The position numbers and the translations under genes are program-made. A DNA stretch of 64,000 bases from the NCBI GenBank assembly GCA_026692725.1, contig JAPMUG010000002.1:303388-367387 (forward strand), given 5' to 3'. A model generated the notes under the pieces. That model saw only the letters and a program-made list of their open reading frames with translations. It ran no database searches and was not told the origin of the DNA. Shown here one piece after another: positions 1 to 11,326 of the stretch. The DNA comes from Ecytonucleospora hepatopenaei (taxonomy: Eukaryota; Microsporidia; Enterocytozoonidae). Position 1 is the stretch's first letter; each line of letters opens with the position of its first letter.

Positions 1-516
1 AACAGTTGCAAATGATGGTGCTTTTGAATTCAAAACTATTCCCATAATAAAACCAATTAATCCTACACTTGCTGGTATTATTTCTAAAACTACAATTTTA
101 TAAAATAAACTTGGATCCTTTGCATCCATCATGGATATAACAGCACATAGTAAACCTGTTGCTACGCTTGAAAAATAGTTGCACATTCCTACAAAAAGCC
201 CTGAACAAAAATAAATATAATGTGCTTTATCTGGTAATTTTTGGTGCATGGTATTGTTAAGCATAACACACGTAATTATTCCCGTTAAAAAGTTGGCTTC
301 ACAGACCACCGTTCCCAAAATAGATTTGGTTCCAATACGTGGGCTCTTTATGGATGCACCACTAACATAATTTGCTATGCTTAGAATACCTTTGGCAGTA
401 CCAAGTGCACTAAGTAAAAAGCATAAAAATATACCAATATATCCCAATACATTTACAGGAGAGTATATTAGTGTTATAATAGTAAATAGTACGGTAAATA
501 GAAGTACATATTGCAT
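1..516 (-). CDS. VMA16: V-type ATPase proteolipid subunit c'' (3' end beyond window)
   Basis: The minus strand from the ATG at 516 stays open to the window edge (172 codons), so the last residues are missing. The product is a very hydrophobic four-helix proteolipid. Residues 57-80 carry the c'' signature (lysine-serine-proline-arginine, then a CEAN-type helix with Glu73), and a second helix has Glu145 in a LEIIPAS context. These match the VMA16 family, which is about 200 residues long and forms part of the proton-carrying rotor ring of the vacuolar ATPase. The first ATG is preceded in frame by a TAA at 535-537, so this start is the only one. There are no Asn-rich inserts, unlike the genes that follow up to 12.5 kb. 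Subunit c is the alternative, but the KSPRIGTK context favours c''. Confidence 0.85.
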   Translation of the reverse strand, partial: MQYVLLFTVLFTIITLIYSPVNVLGYIGIFLCFLLSALGTAKGILSIANYVSGASIKSPRIGTKSILGTVVCEANFLTGIITCVMLNNTMHQKLPDKAHYIYFCSGLFVGMCNYFSSVATGLLCAVISMMDAKDPSLFYKIVVLEIIPASVGLIGFIMGIVLNSKAPSFATV

Positions 517-786
517 TTGATATTTTATTATTGTTTATGTTTCATTATATTTTTTTATTTATAAAAATTATCTTATAAAATTACTTTATAACATAAATTT
601 GTTTTATAAATATATCTTATTGTATACTATTATCTTATAAAATTACTTTATTGTATACTATTACCTAATAAAAAAATATAAAATATAAAATATATAATTT
701 ATTTTTTAAATAAGATAATAATTATTTACTTAAATAATTGTAATAAAGTATATATTAGTTTATAATAATACATTGTATTAAATGTA

Positions 787-859
787 GCCTTTGTAGCTCA
801 GTGGTTAGAGCGTTTGTTTAGTAAACAAAAGGTCGTGGATTCGATTCCCACCTGAGGCT
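787..859 (+). tRNA. tRNA-Thr (AGU anticodon)
   Basis: A 73-nt cloverleaf: acceptor GCCTTTG pairs with CTGAGGC with one mismatch, the D arm reads GCTC-AGTGGTTA-GAGC, the anticodon stem is TTTGT/ACAAA around loop TTAGTAA (anticodon AGT), and the T arm is GTGGA-TTCGATT-CCCAC. A T6 run at 859-864 follows and would serve as the RNA polymerase III terminator. There is no intron. Confidence 0.93.
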
Positions 860-1066
860 TTTTTGTTTTTTATAAATTTTTTACAATAGCATACAACAAT
901 CTCTAATAAATTTAATTTATAATAATTTATATTAATTTTGTTTTTAATATTTATTTATTTATGTATTTATAAATTTTCTAATTAAATAAAATTATTTTTT
1001 AATATTTTTTAAATTAAACTGGTTTTTAATTTTTCTAATAAAATAAAATTATTTTTTTAATTTATT

Positions 1067-2371
1067 TTAATTATTATCTATACGTTTTGAATAGAAATAT
1101 ACACATATTATAATACATAATAATATAAATGATACGATTGACATAATTATAATAATTACTTTTTTAGATTTCTTACTTTTTTCTTTTACTGTTTCTTCTT
1201 CTTCTATAGTTTCACCCTCAAATTCTTCTAAAAATATAAAATATGTTTTATTATTAGATGTTTTTAAATCAATATGAGTCTTATATATAAAATTATCATT
1301 ATTAGTATTGTTTGTATTATATATTATATTGGTATTAGCATTATTTATATCATTAATATCTATTTCATTAATATTATTTTTATTTATAAATTTAAAATGA
1401 TCTAATTTCTTAAAAAATAATCTATTTATAAATATAAAATCACTATTATATTCCTTTAGAAATGATGGATAAACATTATCCCTCAATACAATGTCATTTA
1501 TAAAATGAGAGTATTTCATAGGGATGTCAGTTTTATTTTCATCTTTTACTCTTTCTCTAACATAAAAAGACATATCATTATAATCATCATCATCAACAAA
1601 ATATACATTATCATTGATAATATCATCAATATTTAAATTATTAATATTTAAATTATTAATGTTTAAATCATTAATATTTAAATTATTTATATTTAAATCA
1701 TTTATATTTTTAATATTTATATCAGTATTTTTACTCATAATATTATTTTTACAATGTATATGAAATTTACACATCTTATTAATGTTAATACATATCAGTA
1801 TATTATTACCTAATGTTTCATTAGGTTTATTAGGATATTTAATTTCCATATTGCATGGTAAAACATTACATATTAAATATTCTTCATTAATATTGATATT
1901 TCTCTTTTCTAACATGCCATGTAATAATTTAACCTTAATATCCTTAGTAAGCTTAACATTATAAAATACATTACTATTATTAGTATTATTACAAATATTA
2001 GTATTATTAGTATTATTACAAATATTAGTATTATTACTATTATTACATATATTTATATTACTACTATGTATTTTTATAATACTACCCTTACTTATACTAT
2101 AATCATATGTATATTTAATAAGTAAATCTTCATTATGTGCAGTATAATTTAAATTATTCTGTATAGATGGATAATAAGGAATAACAAAGTATTTAATATC
2201 ACTGATATTACAATCATCTGGTATAATCTGATCATATAATATCTTATATTCACCAAAAAAATCAACAAATACGTCATTATCAGCAATACCAATGGTATTT
2301 TTATTAAATTTTATAATATTAGCAAATATACATAATATATTAAAAATACTAAATACAAATAAATATAACAT
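1067..2371 (-). CDS. predicted type I membrane protein, family member A (Asn-rich)
   Basis: 434 residues. An N-terminal signal-like helix (about 1-22) and a C-terminal transmembrane helix (about 403-425), preceded by an acidic stretch and followed by a short basic tail, predict a surface or secretory protein with a large luminal domain. It shares short blocks with the genes at 23195 and 52691: a KYF-x-IP-x-Y block, a K-G-T/S-x-I block, and an L-x-D-x-KVK block followed by a conserved Cys-Val/Asn-Val. Poly-Asn tracts (repeats of NNTNIC and NLNIND types) interrupt it. I do not recognise the family. No CCC motif lies close upstream, unlike member B. A function at the spore or parasite surface is inference only. 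Confidence 0.75.
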   Translation of the reverse strand: MLYLFVFSIFNILCIFANIIKFNKNTIGIADNDVFVDFFGEYKILYDQIIPDDCNISDIKYFVIPYYPSIQNNLNYTAHNEDLLIKYTYDYSISKGSIIKIHSSNINICNNSNNTNICNNTNNTNICNNTNNSNVFYNVKLTKDIKVKLLHGMLEKRNININEEYLICNVLPCNMEIKYPNKPNETLGNNILICININKMCKFHIHCKNNIMSKNTDINIKNINDLNINNLNINDLNINNLNINNLNIDDIINDNVYFVDDDDYNDMSFYVRERVKDENKTDIPMKYSHFINDIVLRDNVYPSFLKEYNSDFIFINRLFFKKLDHFKFINKNNINEIDINDINNANTNIIYNTNNTNNDNFIYKTHIDLKTSNNKTYFIFLEEFEGETIEEEETVKEKSKKSKKVIIIIMSIVSFILLCIIICVYFYSKRIDNN

Positions 2372-2612
2372 ATTAAAATAAATTAATATTTATAGTTGTA
2401 ATATACTACGTATTATAATCTATACTTATAATATACTTATAATATACTTATAATCTATACTATTATAATCTATACTATTATATAATATACTACTTATTAT
2501 ACTTTACAATTTATAACTTATAATATTTTAAGGGTTATATATTAAATTTTATATTAATTTATTTATAATAATATATATAAATAACATAATCAGTATAATA
2601 CTATATATAATA
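2372..2612. other. AT-rich intergenic spacer with short direct repeats
   Basis: Simple AT-rich DNA between two minus-strand genes. It contains several copies of a TATACTTATAA-like unit at about 2420-2510. A single CCC (as GGG on the plus strand, near 2530) lies about 160 bp upstream of the ATG at 2371. No RNA gene or conserved ORF is visible. Confidence 0.5.
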
Positions 2613-3371
2613 CTATATATTACATTTAGTATTACATTTAGTATTACATTCCTTATGTCTCTTACTATTTTCTGATATTATCCCACATATATCACACTCA
2701 TAATATTTATTAGGGTTAATTTCATATAGTTGATCAGAAAAAGATAATAGACATTTCTTAGTAAAATATAACTTACCATTAAATATATTATTACATTTAT
2801 TATTATCTAATATATTATTATTACATTTATTATTATTTAAAACATTACTGTTATTTATATTATTATCTAATATATTAGTATTACTGTTATTTATATTATT
2901 ATTTACTGTTTGTAACCATCCCTGTTTAATAAAAAACTTAACTGACGTATAATCATCAATAGGTTCATTCTTAGCTATCTGCATGAATATCTTATGAAAT
3001 GCTTCAGTCCTTTTATATGTCCATGGATATATAATTTTATATTTGTTACTATTATATGTATTTAATATATTACTGTTATTTATACTATTATATGTATTTA
3101 ATATATTACTGTTATTTATACTATTAGATATGTTACTATTAGATATATTATCTATTAAATATATTTCATTAGTATTAGGCCATTGTATTGCTTTATATTC
3201 TATCTTTTCTAAATATTCATTAATATCTTTAATACATATATTACTATTATATATAACACCATTAGATAATAACATATGTATATTATTATATAGATTATTA
3301 GATATATTAGATATATTAGTATTATTAGGATTATTGTTTATATTATTTATATTGTTTATATTGTTAATCAT
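2613..3371 (-). CDS. NSE1-like protein (SMC5/6 complex candidate)
   Basis: 252 residues. After an Asn-rich leader the protein has a short helical region, a wing-like segment with the order helix-GWLQ-insert-GKLYFTKKCLLSF, and a C-terminal CDICG plus Cys-x3-Cys-x3-Cys cluster. This order (winged helix, 'G-x-Y/L-x-x-T/K-R/K-x-L' strand, then a zinc-binding CxxC) resembles NSE1, the RING-like subunit of the SMC5/6 DNA-repair complex, but the zinc module here is short. Asn inserts of the NNSNIL type separate the blocks. The call rests on overall layout, so it is tentative; a generic zinc-ribbon protein is the alternative. The antisense frame at 3043-3417 is a shadow. Confidence 0.45.
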   Translation of the reverse strand: MINNINNINNINNNPNNTNISNISNNLYNNIHMLLSNGVIYNSNICIKDINEYLEKIEYKAIQWPNTNEIYLIDNISNSNISNSINNSNILNTYNSINNSNILNTYNSNKYKIIYPWTYKRTEAFHKIFMQIAKNEPIDDYTSVKFFIKQGWLQTVNNNINNSNTNILDNNINNSNVLNNNKCNNNILDNNKCNNIFNGKLYFTKKCLLSFSDQLYEINPNKYYECDICGIISENSKRHKECNTKCNTKCNI

Positions 3372-3539
3372 TTATATAAATAATATACCCATAAAAGAAA
3401 ATAAAAAAATAAAATAAAATAAAAAATATAATAAAATATTATATATAAAGTATAAAATAAAAGAAAATAATAAAATATAATAAAATATAACACATATTAG
3501 TAATACAATATAATAATATATAATATAATAATATAATAT

Positions 3540-5339
3540 ATGTCTTCTAATAATATATTTTCTAATAACAATATAATACATAATGATATTAAATCTATAT
3601 TACATGATAACAATTATATCAATATGACTGACATACAGTATAATACATTAAATGATAAGTCACACTATATGGGTGATAGGCTGATACATGCACCAACAGG
3701 GAGTGGTAAGACATTATGTTATGTAATACCAATAATAAATTATATATATAACAGTAATATATGTAATAATAGTAAAATATGTAATAACAGTAATATATAT
3801 AACAGTAATATATGTAATAACAGTAATACTAATATATATAACAATAATACTAATATATGTAATATATATAATTATACTGCTATAATTATAATACCTACAC
3901 GTGAATTAGCAATACAGATTAATAATATATTTAATATGTTTAATATAAATACAACAATATTAATAGGTGGTAATAATACTAATACTAATATATGTAATAC
4001 TAATATATATACTAATACTAATATATATAATAATACTAATATATTAATATCAACACCAGGTAAATTATTATCAATAATAAACAATAATACTAATATATAT
4101 AATAATATATGTAATAATATAAACAATAATATATGTAATTATACTAAATATATTATATTTGATGAAGCTGATAAACTACTCTCTAATGATTTCTATTCTA
4201 GTTATGTTACCATCACTAATAAAATATATAATAAACACAGTATAATACAATATTATAGTGCAACTATTAATGATGATATAATACATAAGATAAATATAAC
4301 AATAAAGAAGAATATAGATATAATACATAATAATATATTAAATAATGATAATATATTAAATAATAATAGTAATAATGATAATACATTAAATAATGATAAT
4401 AATAGTAATATATTAAATTATAATAATATATTACCTAATAATCTTATTATCAATTATATTTATATTAATAATGCTATTGATAAATTATATATTGTTAATG
4501 ATATTATTAATAAATATAATAAAGTAATAATATTTTATAATACATGTGCAGAGGTAGAATATTTTTATAATTATTATAATAATAACAGTAATATATTAAA
4601 TATATTATATAATGATAATAACAGTAATATATTAAATATATCAAATAATGATAATAACAATTTATTCTTACATGGTAAATTAGACCAATCTATCAGATCT
4701 AACACTTATAACACTCTTATGCATAGTGACTCATATACTCTCCATGCCACTGATGTGTGTGCCAGGGGATATGACTTTAAGGGAGTGGATGCAGTGGTGC
4801 ACTTTGACGTGGCCAAGGAACCTGCTACTCTCATACACCGCAGCGGCAGGACAGGGAGAAATGGTGCAGGTGGTATAAGCATAATACTGCTAATGAAGAA
4901 TGAACATGCATATGTTAAGTATATGAATATAGCATATGATAAGATAGAGATGGTAAATAAGACAGAGGAATATTACAGTAATATAAATAACAGTAATATA
5001 AATATAAATTTATATAACAGTAATATATCAAATAATACTAATATATGTAATATAAATAAAATAAATAACAGTAATGTATGTAATATAAATAAAATAAATA
5101 ACAGTAAAGCTTTTGTTAGTTATATTAGATCATATAAAGAACATATACTTAATTATATCTTGAATTATAAAGAATTAGACATGAATGACATAATACAATT
5201 ATATAACTTAAAACATATACCACCTATGGTAGATTATAGTAAGAGTAAAGGTAGATTTAAGAAAGAAAGCAGTAATATTAAAAATAGGAAGAATAATAGT
5301 AGGAATAACACTTATAAAAATAAAAAGAATAAAAAATAA
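3540..5339 (+). CDS. SPB4: DEAD-box RNA helicase, SPB4/DDX55-like
   Basis: 599 residues with the helicase motifs in order: Q motif around Gln33, motif I APTGSGKT (51-58), Ia PTREL, Ib TPGK, motif II DEAD, motif III SAT, and HRSGRTGRNG (motif VI) at 4843-4863. The C-terminal extension contains a KAFVSYIRSYKEH block, as in SPB4/DDX55, the helicase needed for 60S subunit maturation, and ends in a basic tail. HAS1/DDX18 is the nearest alternative. Long Asn-rich inserts (repeats of NNSNI) lie between motifs but never inside them. Motifs V-VI (about 4740-4870) are in conspicuously GC-richer DNA than the rest. The start is the first ATG, in an AT-rich leader without a CCC motif. Confidence 0.75.
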   Translation: MSSNNIFSNNNIIHNDIKSILHDNNYINMTDIQYNTLNDKSHYMGDRLIHAPTGSGKTLCYVIPIINYIYNSNICNNSKICNNSNIYNSNICNNSNTNIYNNNTNICNIYNYTAIIIIPTRELAIQINNIFNMFNINTTILIGGNNTNTNICNTNIYTNTNIYNNTNILISTPGKLLSIINNNTNIYNNICNNINNNICNYTKYIIFDEADKLLSNDFYSSYVTITNKIYNKHSIIQYYSATINDDIIHKINITIKKNIDIIHNNILNNDNILNNNSNNDNTLNNDNNSNILNYNNILPNNLIINYIYINNAIDKLYIVNDIINKYNKVIIFYNTCAEVEYFYNYYNNNSNILNILYNDNNSNILNISNNDNNNLFLHGKLDQSIRSNTYNTLMHSDSYTLHATDVCARGYDFKGVDAVVHFDVAKEPATLIHRSGRTGRNGAGGISIILLMKNEHAYVKYMNIAYDKIEMVNKTEEYYSNINNSNININLYNSNISNNTNICNINKINNSNVCNINKINNSKAFVSYIRSYKEHILNYILNYKELDMNDIIQLYNLKHIPPMVDYSKSKGRFKKESSNIKNRKNNSRNNTYKNKKNKK

Positions 5340-5494
5340 ATTATTACCCATATTTATAACCATATATTGGTATATTATAGTATAATTTATTTATAACAAT
5401 ATATTAGTATATTTATAGTATAATAGTATAATTTATTTATAACAATATATTAGTATATTTATATCAAATAATAAACAATAAACAATAGTATTTT

Positions 5495-6367
5495 ATGAAT
5501 AGATTTGTTAGAAACTCCTTTCTTATCAAACAAGTCAAGTCCAGAAGGAAATACACCCTACCATCCAACTACAAGGTCATTTTTGAAGCTGACATAAATG
5601 GGTGCATGCAGAGGATAGAGGCATACAAGGGTGAGTCAATCCTACTGACAGGCAGCAATGGGGCAGGAAAGACACAGTTGCTATTAAGCTTATTTAATGA
5701 TTATAAGGCACAGGTAATATTAGAAGATTTAAGCAATATAAATAACAGTAATATAACATATAATGATAATATAAATAACAGTAATATAACAAATAATGAT
5801 AACAATATAAATAACAGTAATATAACATATAATACTAATACTATTAACACTATTTTATTAACACATGATGAATTTCTATCTGTTATATCATTTTTAGACC
5901 AAGAACATAATATAATGCCAGGTACAATATATGATAATTTATTTATAAATAACAATATATCAAATACTAATATAAGTAATACCAATAATACCAATAATAC
6001 TAATATATTAAATAATATTTATATTAAATATCCTATATTATATAATAAATTACATAAATATATTACTGGTAACTATTACTTCTATAATGATACTACTCCA
6101 TACCATATTAAGAAAGACATATGCTTATTACGTGCATTATACCTAGCAGAGCATAGAGACATATTACTGTTAGATGGAGTGGATATAGAATATGTAGAGG
6201 AGATATTAAAGAGTAATAGAGATAAGGTAATATTAATGGTAATATCAAATAGTAGTAATACAAATACAAATATATTATATAATGATAATAACAGTAATAT
6301 ATTATATAATGATAATAATATATATAATTTATTTACTAAAACATATAACATAAAGAATAAAGAATAA
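5495..6367 (+). CDS. stand-alone, degenerate ABC-type ATPase domain
   Basis: 290 residues, a single nucleotide-binding domain with no membrane segments. Walker A GSNGAGKT lies at 53-60, a Q-loop-like LDQEHNIMPGTIYDNL follows, then an ICLLRALY helix and Walker B DILLLDG. The ABC signature LSGGQ cannot be found where expected, and the residue after the Walker B Asp is Gly instead of the catalytic Glu, so hydrolysis may be weak or absent. The Q-loop style (PGTIYDNL) resembles exporter-type ABC domains. Two Asn-rich inserts sit between Walker A and the Q loop and after it. No transporter half is adjacent. It may be a regulatory or partner ATPase; function unknown. Confidence 0.65.
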   Translation: MNRFVRNSFLIKQVKSRRKYTLPSNYKVIFEADINGCMQRIEAYKGESILLTGSNGAGKTQLLLSLFNDYKAQVILEDLSNINNSNITYNDNINNSNITNNDNNINNSNITYNTNTINTILLTHDEFLSVISFLDQEHNIMPGTIYDNLFINNNISNTNISNTNNTNNTNILNNIYIKYPILYNKLHKYITGNYYFYNDTTPYHIKKDICLLRALYLAEHRDILLLDGVDIEYVEEILKSNRDKVILMVISNSSNTNTNILYNDNNSNILYNDNNIYNLFTKTYNIKNKE

Positions 6368-6549
6368 AGAATAAAATAATTTTATAAAAATTTTAACCAT
6401 TTATTATAATTTATATTATATAGTTATAGTTATATTTATAGTATTATATTATATTTATATATTATATTTACATTATATACTATTTATTATCGTATTCTTT
6501 TAAATTATAGTATTATATTGTATTCTTTTAAATTATAGTATTCTTTTAG

Positions 6550-9500
6550 ATGACAGATGATTATGCCATTGATAAAATTGAATTTAAGCTTATTACTGAC
6601 GGTGACATAAATAAAATGGCGGTGGTGGACATAAGCAACAAGCTCATCCACGACGTAGAGAGCAGGAAGCCCTTGGCTGGGGCGTGCTGGACCTGCGCCT
6701 GGGCGTGTCCACGGCAGACAACACGTGCCAGACCTGCAAGGGAGGGATGGCAGAGTGTCCTGGCCACTGGGGCAGAATTAAGCTTACCCTTCCACTATTC
6801 CATGTGTCACTAATAAAAGAAACAATGTTAGTCTTATCATGTATATGTAAGAAATGTTCATCAATATTACTGGATAAGAATATAAATAATAATAATTTAT
6901 ATAGTAATATAAATAATGATAATAATACTAATTTATACAATAATATAAATAATGATAATAATTTATATAGTAATGAATATATTAATAATATTAGAGAATT
7001 ATGTAAAAAACAAAAATATTGTTATAAATGTAAAAGTATACAAGGATCAATAAAAAAAGGTAATGGATTTAAAATATTTCATTATTATAAAAATACAACA
7101 ATTAATAGTAATAATAACAATTTATCAAATAATAATAATAACAATATATTAAATAATACATCAAATAATAATACATCAAATAATACTAACAATATGATAA
7201 CTGATGAATTAAATCCTCTTACTGTATTAAATCTTTTTAATAATATTTCTGATGATGACAAATTGCTATTAGGTGCTACCAACTGCATTAGCTACTTGAT
7301 ACAGACTCTACTGGTACCGCCCAGCTGCATACGTCCCAGCGTAGACATGAAGGAAGAGGGATTTAATGAGGATGATCTGACGGTCAAACTGAGTGAAATA
7401 GTAAATTGCAACAATCTGCTGGAGGAGAGTATACGAAAGGGAGCATCACTAAATAGCATATCAGATGACTGGGACTACTTGAACATACAGGTGGCAACAT
7501 ACATAAATGCAGATTTACCAGGCATAATTACATCTATCAATAGTAACACTTCTAGTAACACTTCTAATAGTAAAGGGAAAATAAGATCATTGACACATCG
7601 TATTAAAGGAAAGCAAGGAAGGTTCCGTATGAATTTAAGTGGTAAAAGAGTGGATTTCAGTGGTAGAACAGTGATATCACCCGATCCAAACCTATCAGTA
7701 GAGGAGGTGGGGATACCAATGGAAATATGTAGAGAGCTAACAGTACCAGAAAAGGTAAATAGGTATAATAGGGAATATTTACAAAGGATAGTAGATGAGG
7801 ATAGAGCAAATTACATAATTAGAGAAAAAAATACAACTACTACTAATAATACTAATAATATTTTAAACAGTAATATTTCAAATAATACTAATAATATTTT
7901 AAACACTAATATTTCTAATAATACTAATAATATTTTAAACAATAACACTAATATTTCAAATAATACTAATAATAACAAATTTAAAATATTCCTTAAGTAT
8001 GCTAAAAGTCATAAAGTAAGATTACTAAGAATTGGTGATATTGTGGAAAGACACCTCATGGATGGTGATACTGTCCTCTTCAACAGACAGCCATCCCTCC
8101 ACCGCATGAGCATCATGGCCCACCGTGTCAAGACCCACTCCCACCGCACCCTCCGCTTCAACGTGTCAGTCTGTGCCCCGTACAACGCAGACTTCGACGG
8201 AGACGAGATGAACATCCACGTGCCGCAAACCAAGGAAGCAGCAGCAGAGGCGCAGGAGCTGATGGGGGTGCGCCACAACATCCGCACAGTGAAAAGCGAC
8301 GAGCCCCTGATATCCCCCACCCAAGACATAATAACAGGGATGTATATGTTGACGCAGATAGATAAGTATTTTACAAGACAAGAGTATAATGATATAATAA
8401 TACATATAACTAACAGTAACAGTAATATATATAACAGTAATAATCTATATAACAGTAATATAATACCATCTATATCATATAATAATATTAATTTATATAC
8501 TGGTAAACAAATAGTAGAATATATATTATATAATATACCAATAGATAAGTTTATTAGTAAGAATAGAAAGAATGAGTTATTTATGATAGTGAAGAATAGA
8601 TATGTGTGTGGTACGATGGATAAGAATATAATAGGGGGAGAGAATAAAAATACAAGTATAATAGAATATATATTAAATAATACTAATACTGATATATTAA
8701 ATAATACTAATAATAATACTAATTTATATAATAATACTGATATATTAAATAACAATATATTAAATAATAATAACAATATATTAAATAATATATTAAATAA
8801 CAATATATTATTAAGTAATAAAGATATGTGTATTATGTTTATTAATAATATTAGTAAAATATCAGTCAGATACTTAATGGAAATAGGATTTAGTATAGGA
8901 TTGGATGATATAGAAATGACTAATAAAGTATTGGATAAAAAGAATATATTATATAATGATATAATAGATAATATATTAAATAATACTGATAGTACTGACA
9001 TATTAAATAATAGTAATATCACTACTTTACTTAATAAAGTTAGAGAAGAATGTGGTATATATTGTATCAATAATCTATCCAGGTATAATGCAGCAGTGGT
9101 AATGAGTGACTGTGGGAGTAAAGGAAGTAAAATAAATGTAGGGCAGATGGTAGCATGTGTGGGACAGCAGGTAGTACAGGGCAAGAGGATAAAAGGAGGG
9201 ATGGTAGGGAGGACATTACCACATTCAATGATATTATATAATAATAACATATATAATGATAATAACAGTAATATATTATATAATGATAATATACATAATG
9301 TTATTATTGATAATATCATATTTGGTGGATTTGTATATAACTCATTCTACAGTGGACTGAATGCACATGAATTCTTCTTCCACGCTGTGAGTGGGAGGGA
9401 AGGACTGGTGGACACGGCAGTAAAGACAGCTGAAACAGGATACATGCAGAGGAGACTGATGAAGTCATTAGAAGACTTGAGTGTGAAGTATGATGGAACA

Positions 9501-10832
9501 GTAAGGAATAGTCATAATAATATAATAAGTTATACATATGATAATATACATAACAATAATATATATGATAATATAAATAACAGTAATTTATATAACAGTA
9601 ATTTATATAATAATATATATAACAGTAAAATAGATAATAACAATAATTTATATAATATTGCTGCTGGTGCTATCACTGCCCAATCCATTGGTGAACCTGG
9701 CACCCAAATGACCCTTAAGACTTTCCACTTTGCTGGTGTTGCCTCCATGAACATCACACAGGGTGTCCCCCGCCTCAAGGAAATAATCAATGCCACTCCA
9801 TGCATATCTACCCCAGTAGTAAGCATAACAAACATAGCACATGAAGAAGCAATGCTACTGAGGAATAGCATAGAGAGGAAATATTTATATGAGATAATAG
9901 AAAAGATAGAATATAATATAAATACATATGATAATATATATAATAATTTATTATATGATAATATATTATATAATAATATAAACAGTAATATAAATAATAT
10001 ATTATATAATAACAGTAATATTTTATATAATAATATAAACAGTAATAATATAAACAGTAATAATAATCTATTCTATCATATTAAATTATATTTATTATAT
10101 AATAATATATATAATTATACTGATATATATAACACTATTATTAATAGTAGTATATTTATTGATCATAATATATTATATAATATTAACAATAATGTTATTG
10201 ATATTATATATAAATATAATACATATACATATAATAATATTAAAAACATGATATTAAATATAAAGGTAAAAGGATATGATAAAGTAAATAAAGTGATAAT
10301 AAAAGAAATAACTAATAGTAATAATACTAATAATAGTTATAATAATAAATTAAATAATAATAATTTAAATAATAATAATAGTAAGTATAATATGTTTATT
10401 AGTAGTAATGATAACTTATTAAATATTTTTAATAACTTATACTCTAATAACCATATCAATAGCATTATCACCAGCAACAGCATATTAGAGGTGTATCGGG
10501 TACTGGGCATAGAGGCAGGCAGGGCATGCATTGTCAGGGAAATCAAGGAGACCATGTCATCCCACGGCATTGAAATATCTGACAGACACATACAAATACT
10601 GGCTGACACCATGTGCAGCAGCGGAGAGGTGGCAGGCATCACCAGGCACGGGATGAAGAGCAAGGAGAAGAGCACCCTGATGCTGGCGTCCTTTGAGCAG
10701 TCATCAGACTTTCTGTTTAGTGCAGCAGTGGAGGAGAGGGTGAACAAGGTGAGAGGAGTAAGTGAGTGTGTGATATTAGGGAAGAGGATAAATATAGGGA
10801 CAGGGGAAGTAGAGATAATAACAAATATATAA
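6550..10832 (+). CDS. RPC1: RNA polymerase III largest subunit, with one apparent frameshift
   Basis: The catalytic subunit of Pol III (C160 in yeast). The N-terminal zinc region CQTC...CPGH, the clamp-core KGKQGRFRMNLSGKRVDFSGR block, PEKVNRYNR, the active-site NADFDGDEMNIH motif (8188-8223), the bridge-helix/trigger-loop block GEPGTQMTLKTFHFAG (9691-9738) and the C-terminal GITRHG block all match RPC1 better than RPA1 or RPB1. The first 44 residues are in the frame of ATG 6550; the rest is in another frame entered at a G4 run (6679-6682), where one missing G would join the two. Six or more Asn-rich inserts separate the conserved blocks. Conserved blocks are GC-richer than inserts. Whether the frameshift is a sequencing error, a mutation or recoding is open. 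Confidence 0.85.
6679..6682 (+). other. frameshift site in RPC1 (G4 homopolymer)
   Basis: Reading from ATG 6550 the frame gives ESRKPLAG and then departs from the family. Reading one base back (as if the run were G5) gives GVLDLRLGVS, which continues the expected RPC1 sequence into the zinc-binding CQTC. The site lacks an obvious slippery heptamer and downstream pseudoknot. Confidence 0.8.
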
Positions 10833-11326
10833 AACTAAACTGTTGTTAATATAATACTATTATTATAATAAATTTATTATTGAAATATAATGTTTATTAT
10901 AATATTTTATTTTATTATTAAAATATAATGTTTATTATAATATTTTATAACCCTAATAAAATAACAATAGAATAATATAAAATAAAATAACAATAGAATA
11001 ATATAATATAAAATAACAATAGAATAATATAATATAATATAACAATAGAATAATATAATATAAAATAATAAAACATATTTTATACTATAATAAAATAATA
11101 AAATAATATAATAATATAATAATATAATAATATAATAATATAATAATATAATAATATAATAATATAATAATATAATAATATAATAATATAATAATATAAT
11201 AATATAATAATATAATAATATAATAATATAATAATATAATAATATAATAATATAATAATATAATAATATAACAATAGAATAATATAATATAAAATAACAA
11301 TATAATAATATAATAATATTATCAGT
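10833..11326. repeat. AT-rich spacer with an octamer tandem repeat
   Basis: The spacer starts with a direct repeat of about 27 bp (10883-10909 and 10921-10947), then several copies of an AACAATAGAATAATATAAT-like unit (10965-11060). From about 11099 to 11270 it is a pure octamer array, unit ATAATATA, roughly 20 copies. The array translates as a YYYIIILL pattern in both strands, which explains long but meaningless ORFs there. No gene is supported. Confidence 0.85.

Noticed and set aside
6550..6813. Separate 87-residue protein
   Set aside because: Its first 44 residues are the RPC1 N-terminus and the remainder is out-of-frame RPC1 DNA, so it is not an independent gene.
8009..9319. 436-codon open frame on the minus strand inside RPC1
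   Set aside because: It is the antisense of conserved RPC1 blocks and Asn-rich inserts, which lack stops in that frame because of composition; no independent motif.
3540..10832. Asn-rich inserts as introns
   Set aside because: Inserts preserve frame, contain no consistent splice-site pattern and no stops; they read better as coding insertions, though RNA data would settle it.
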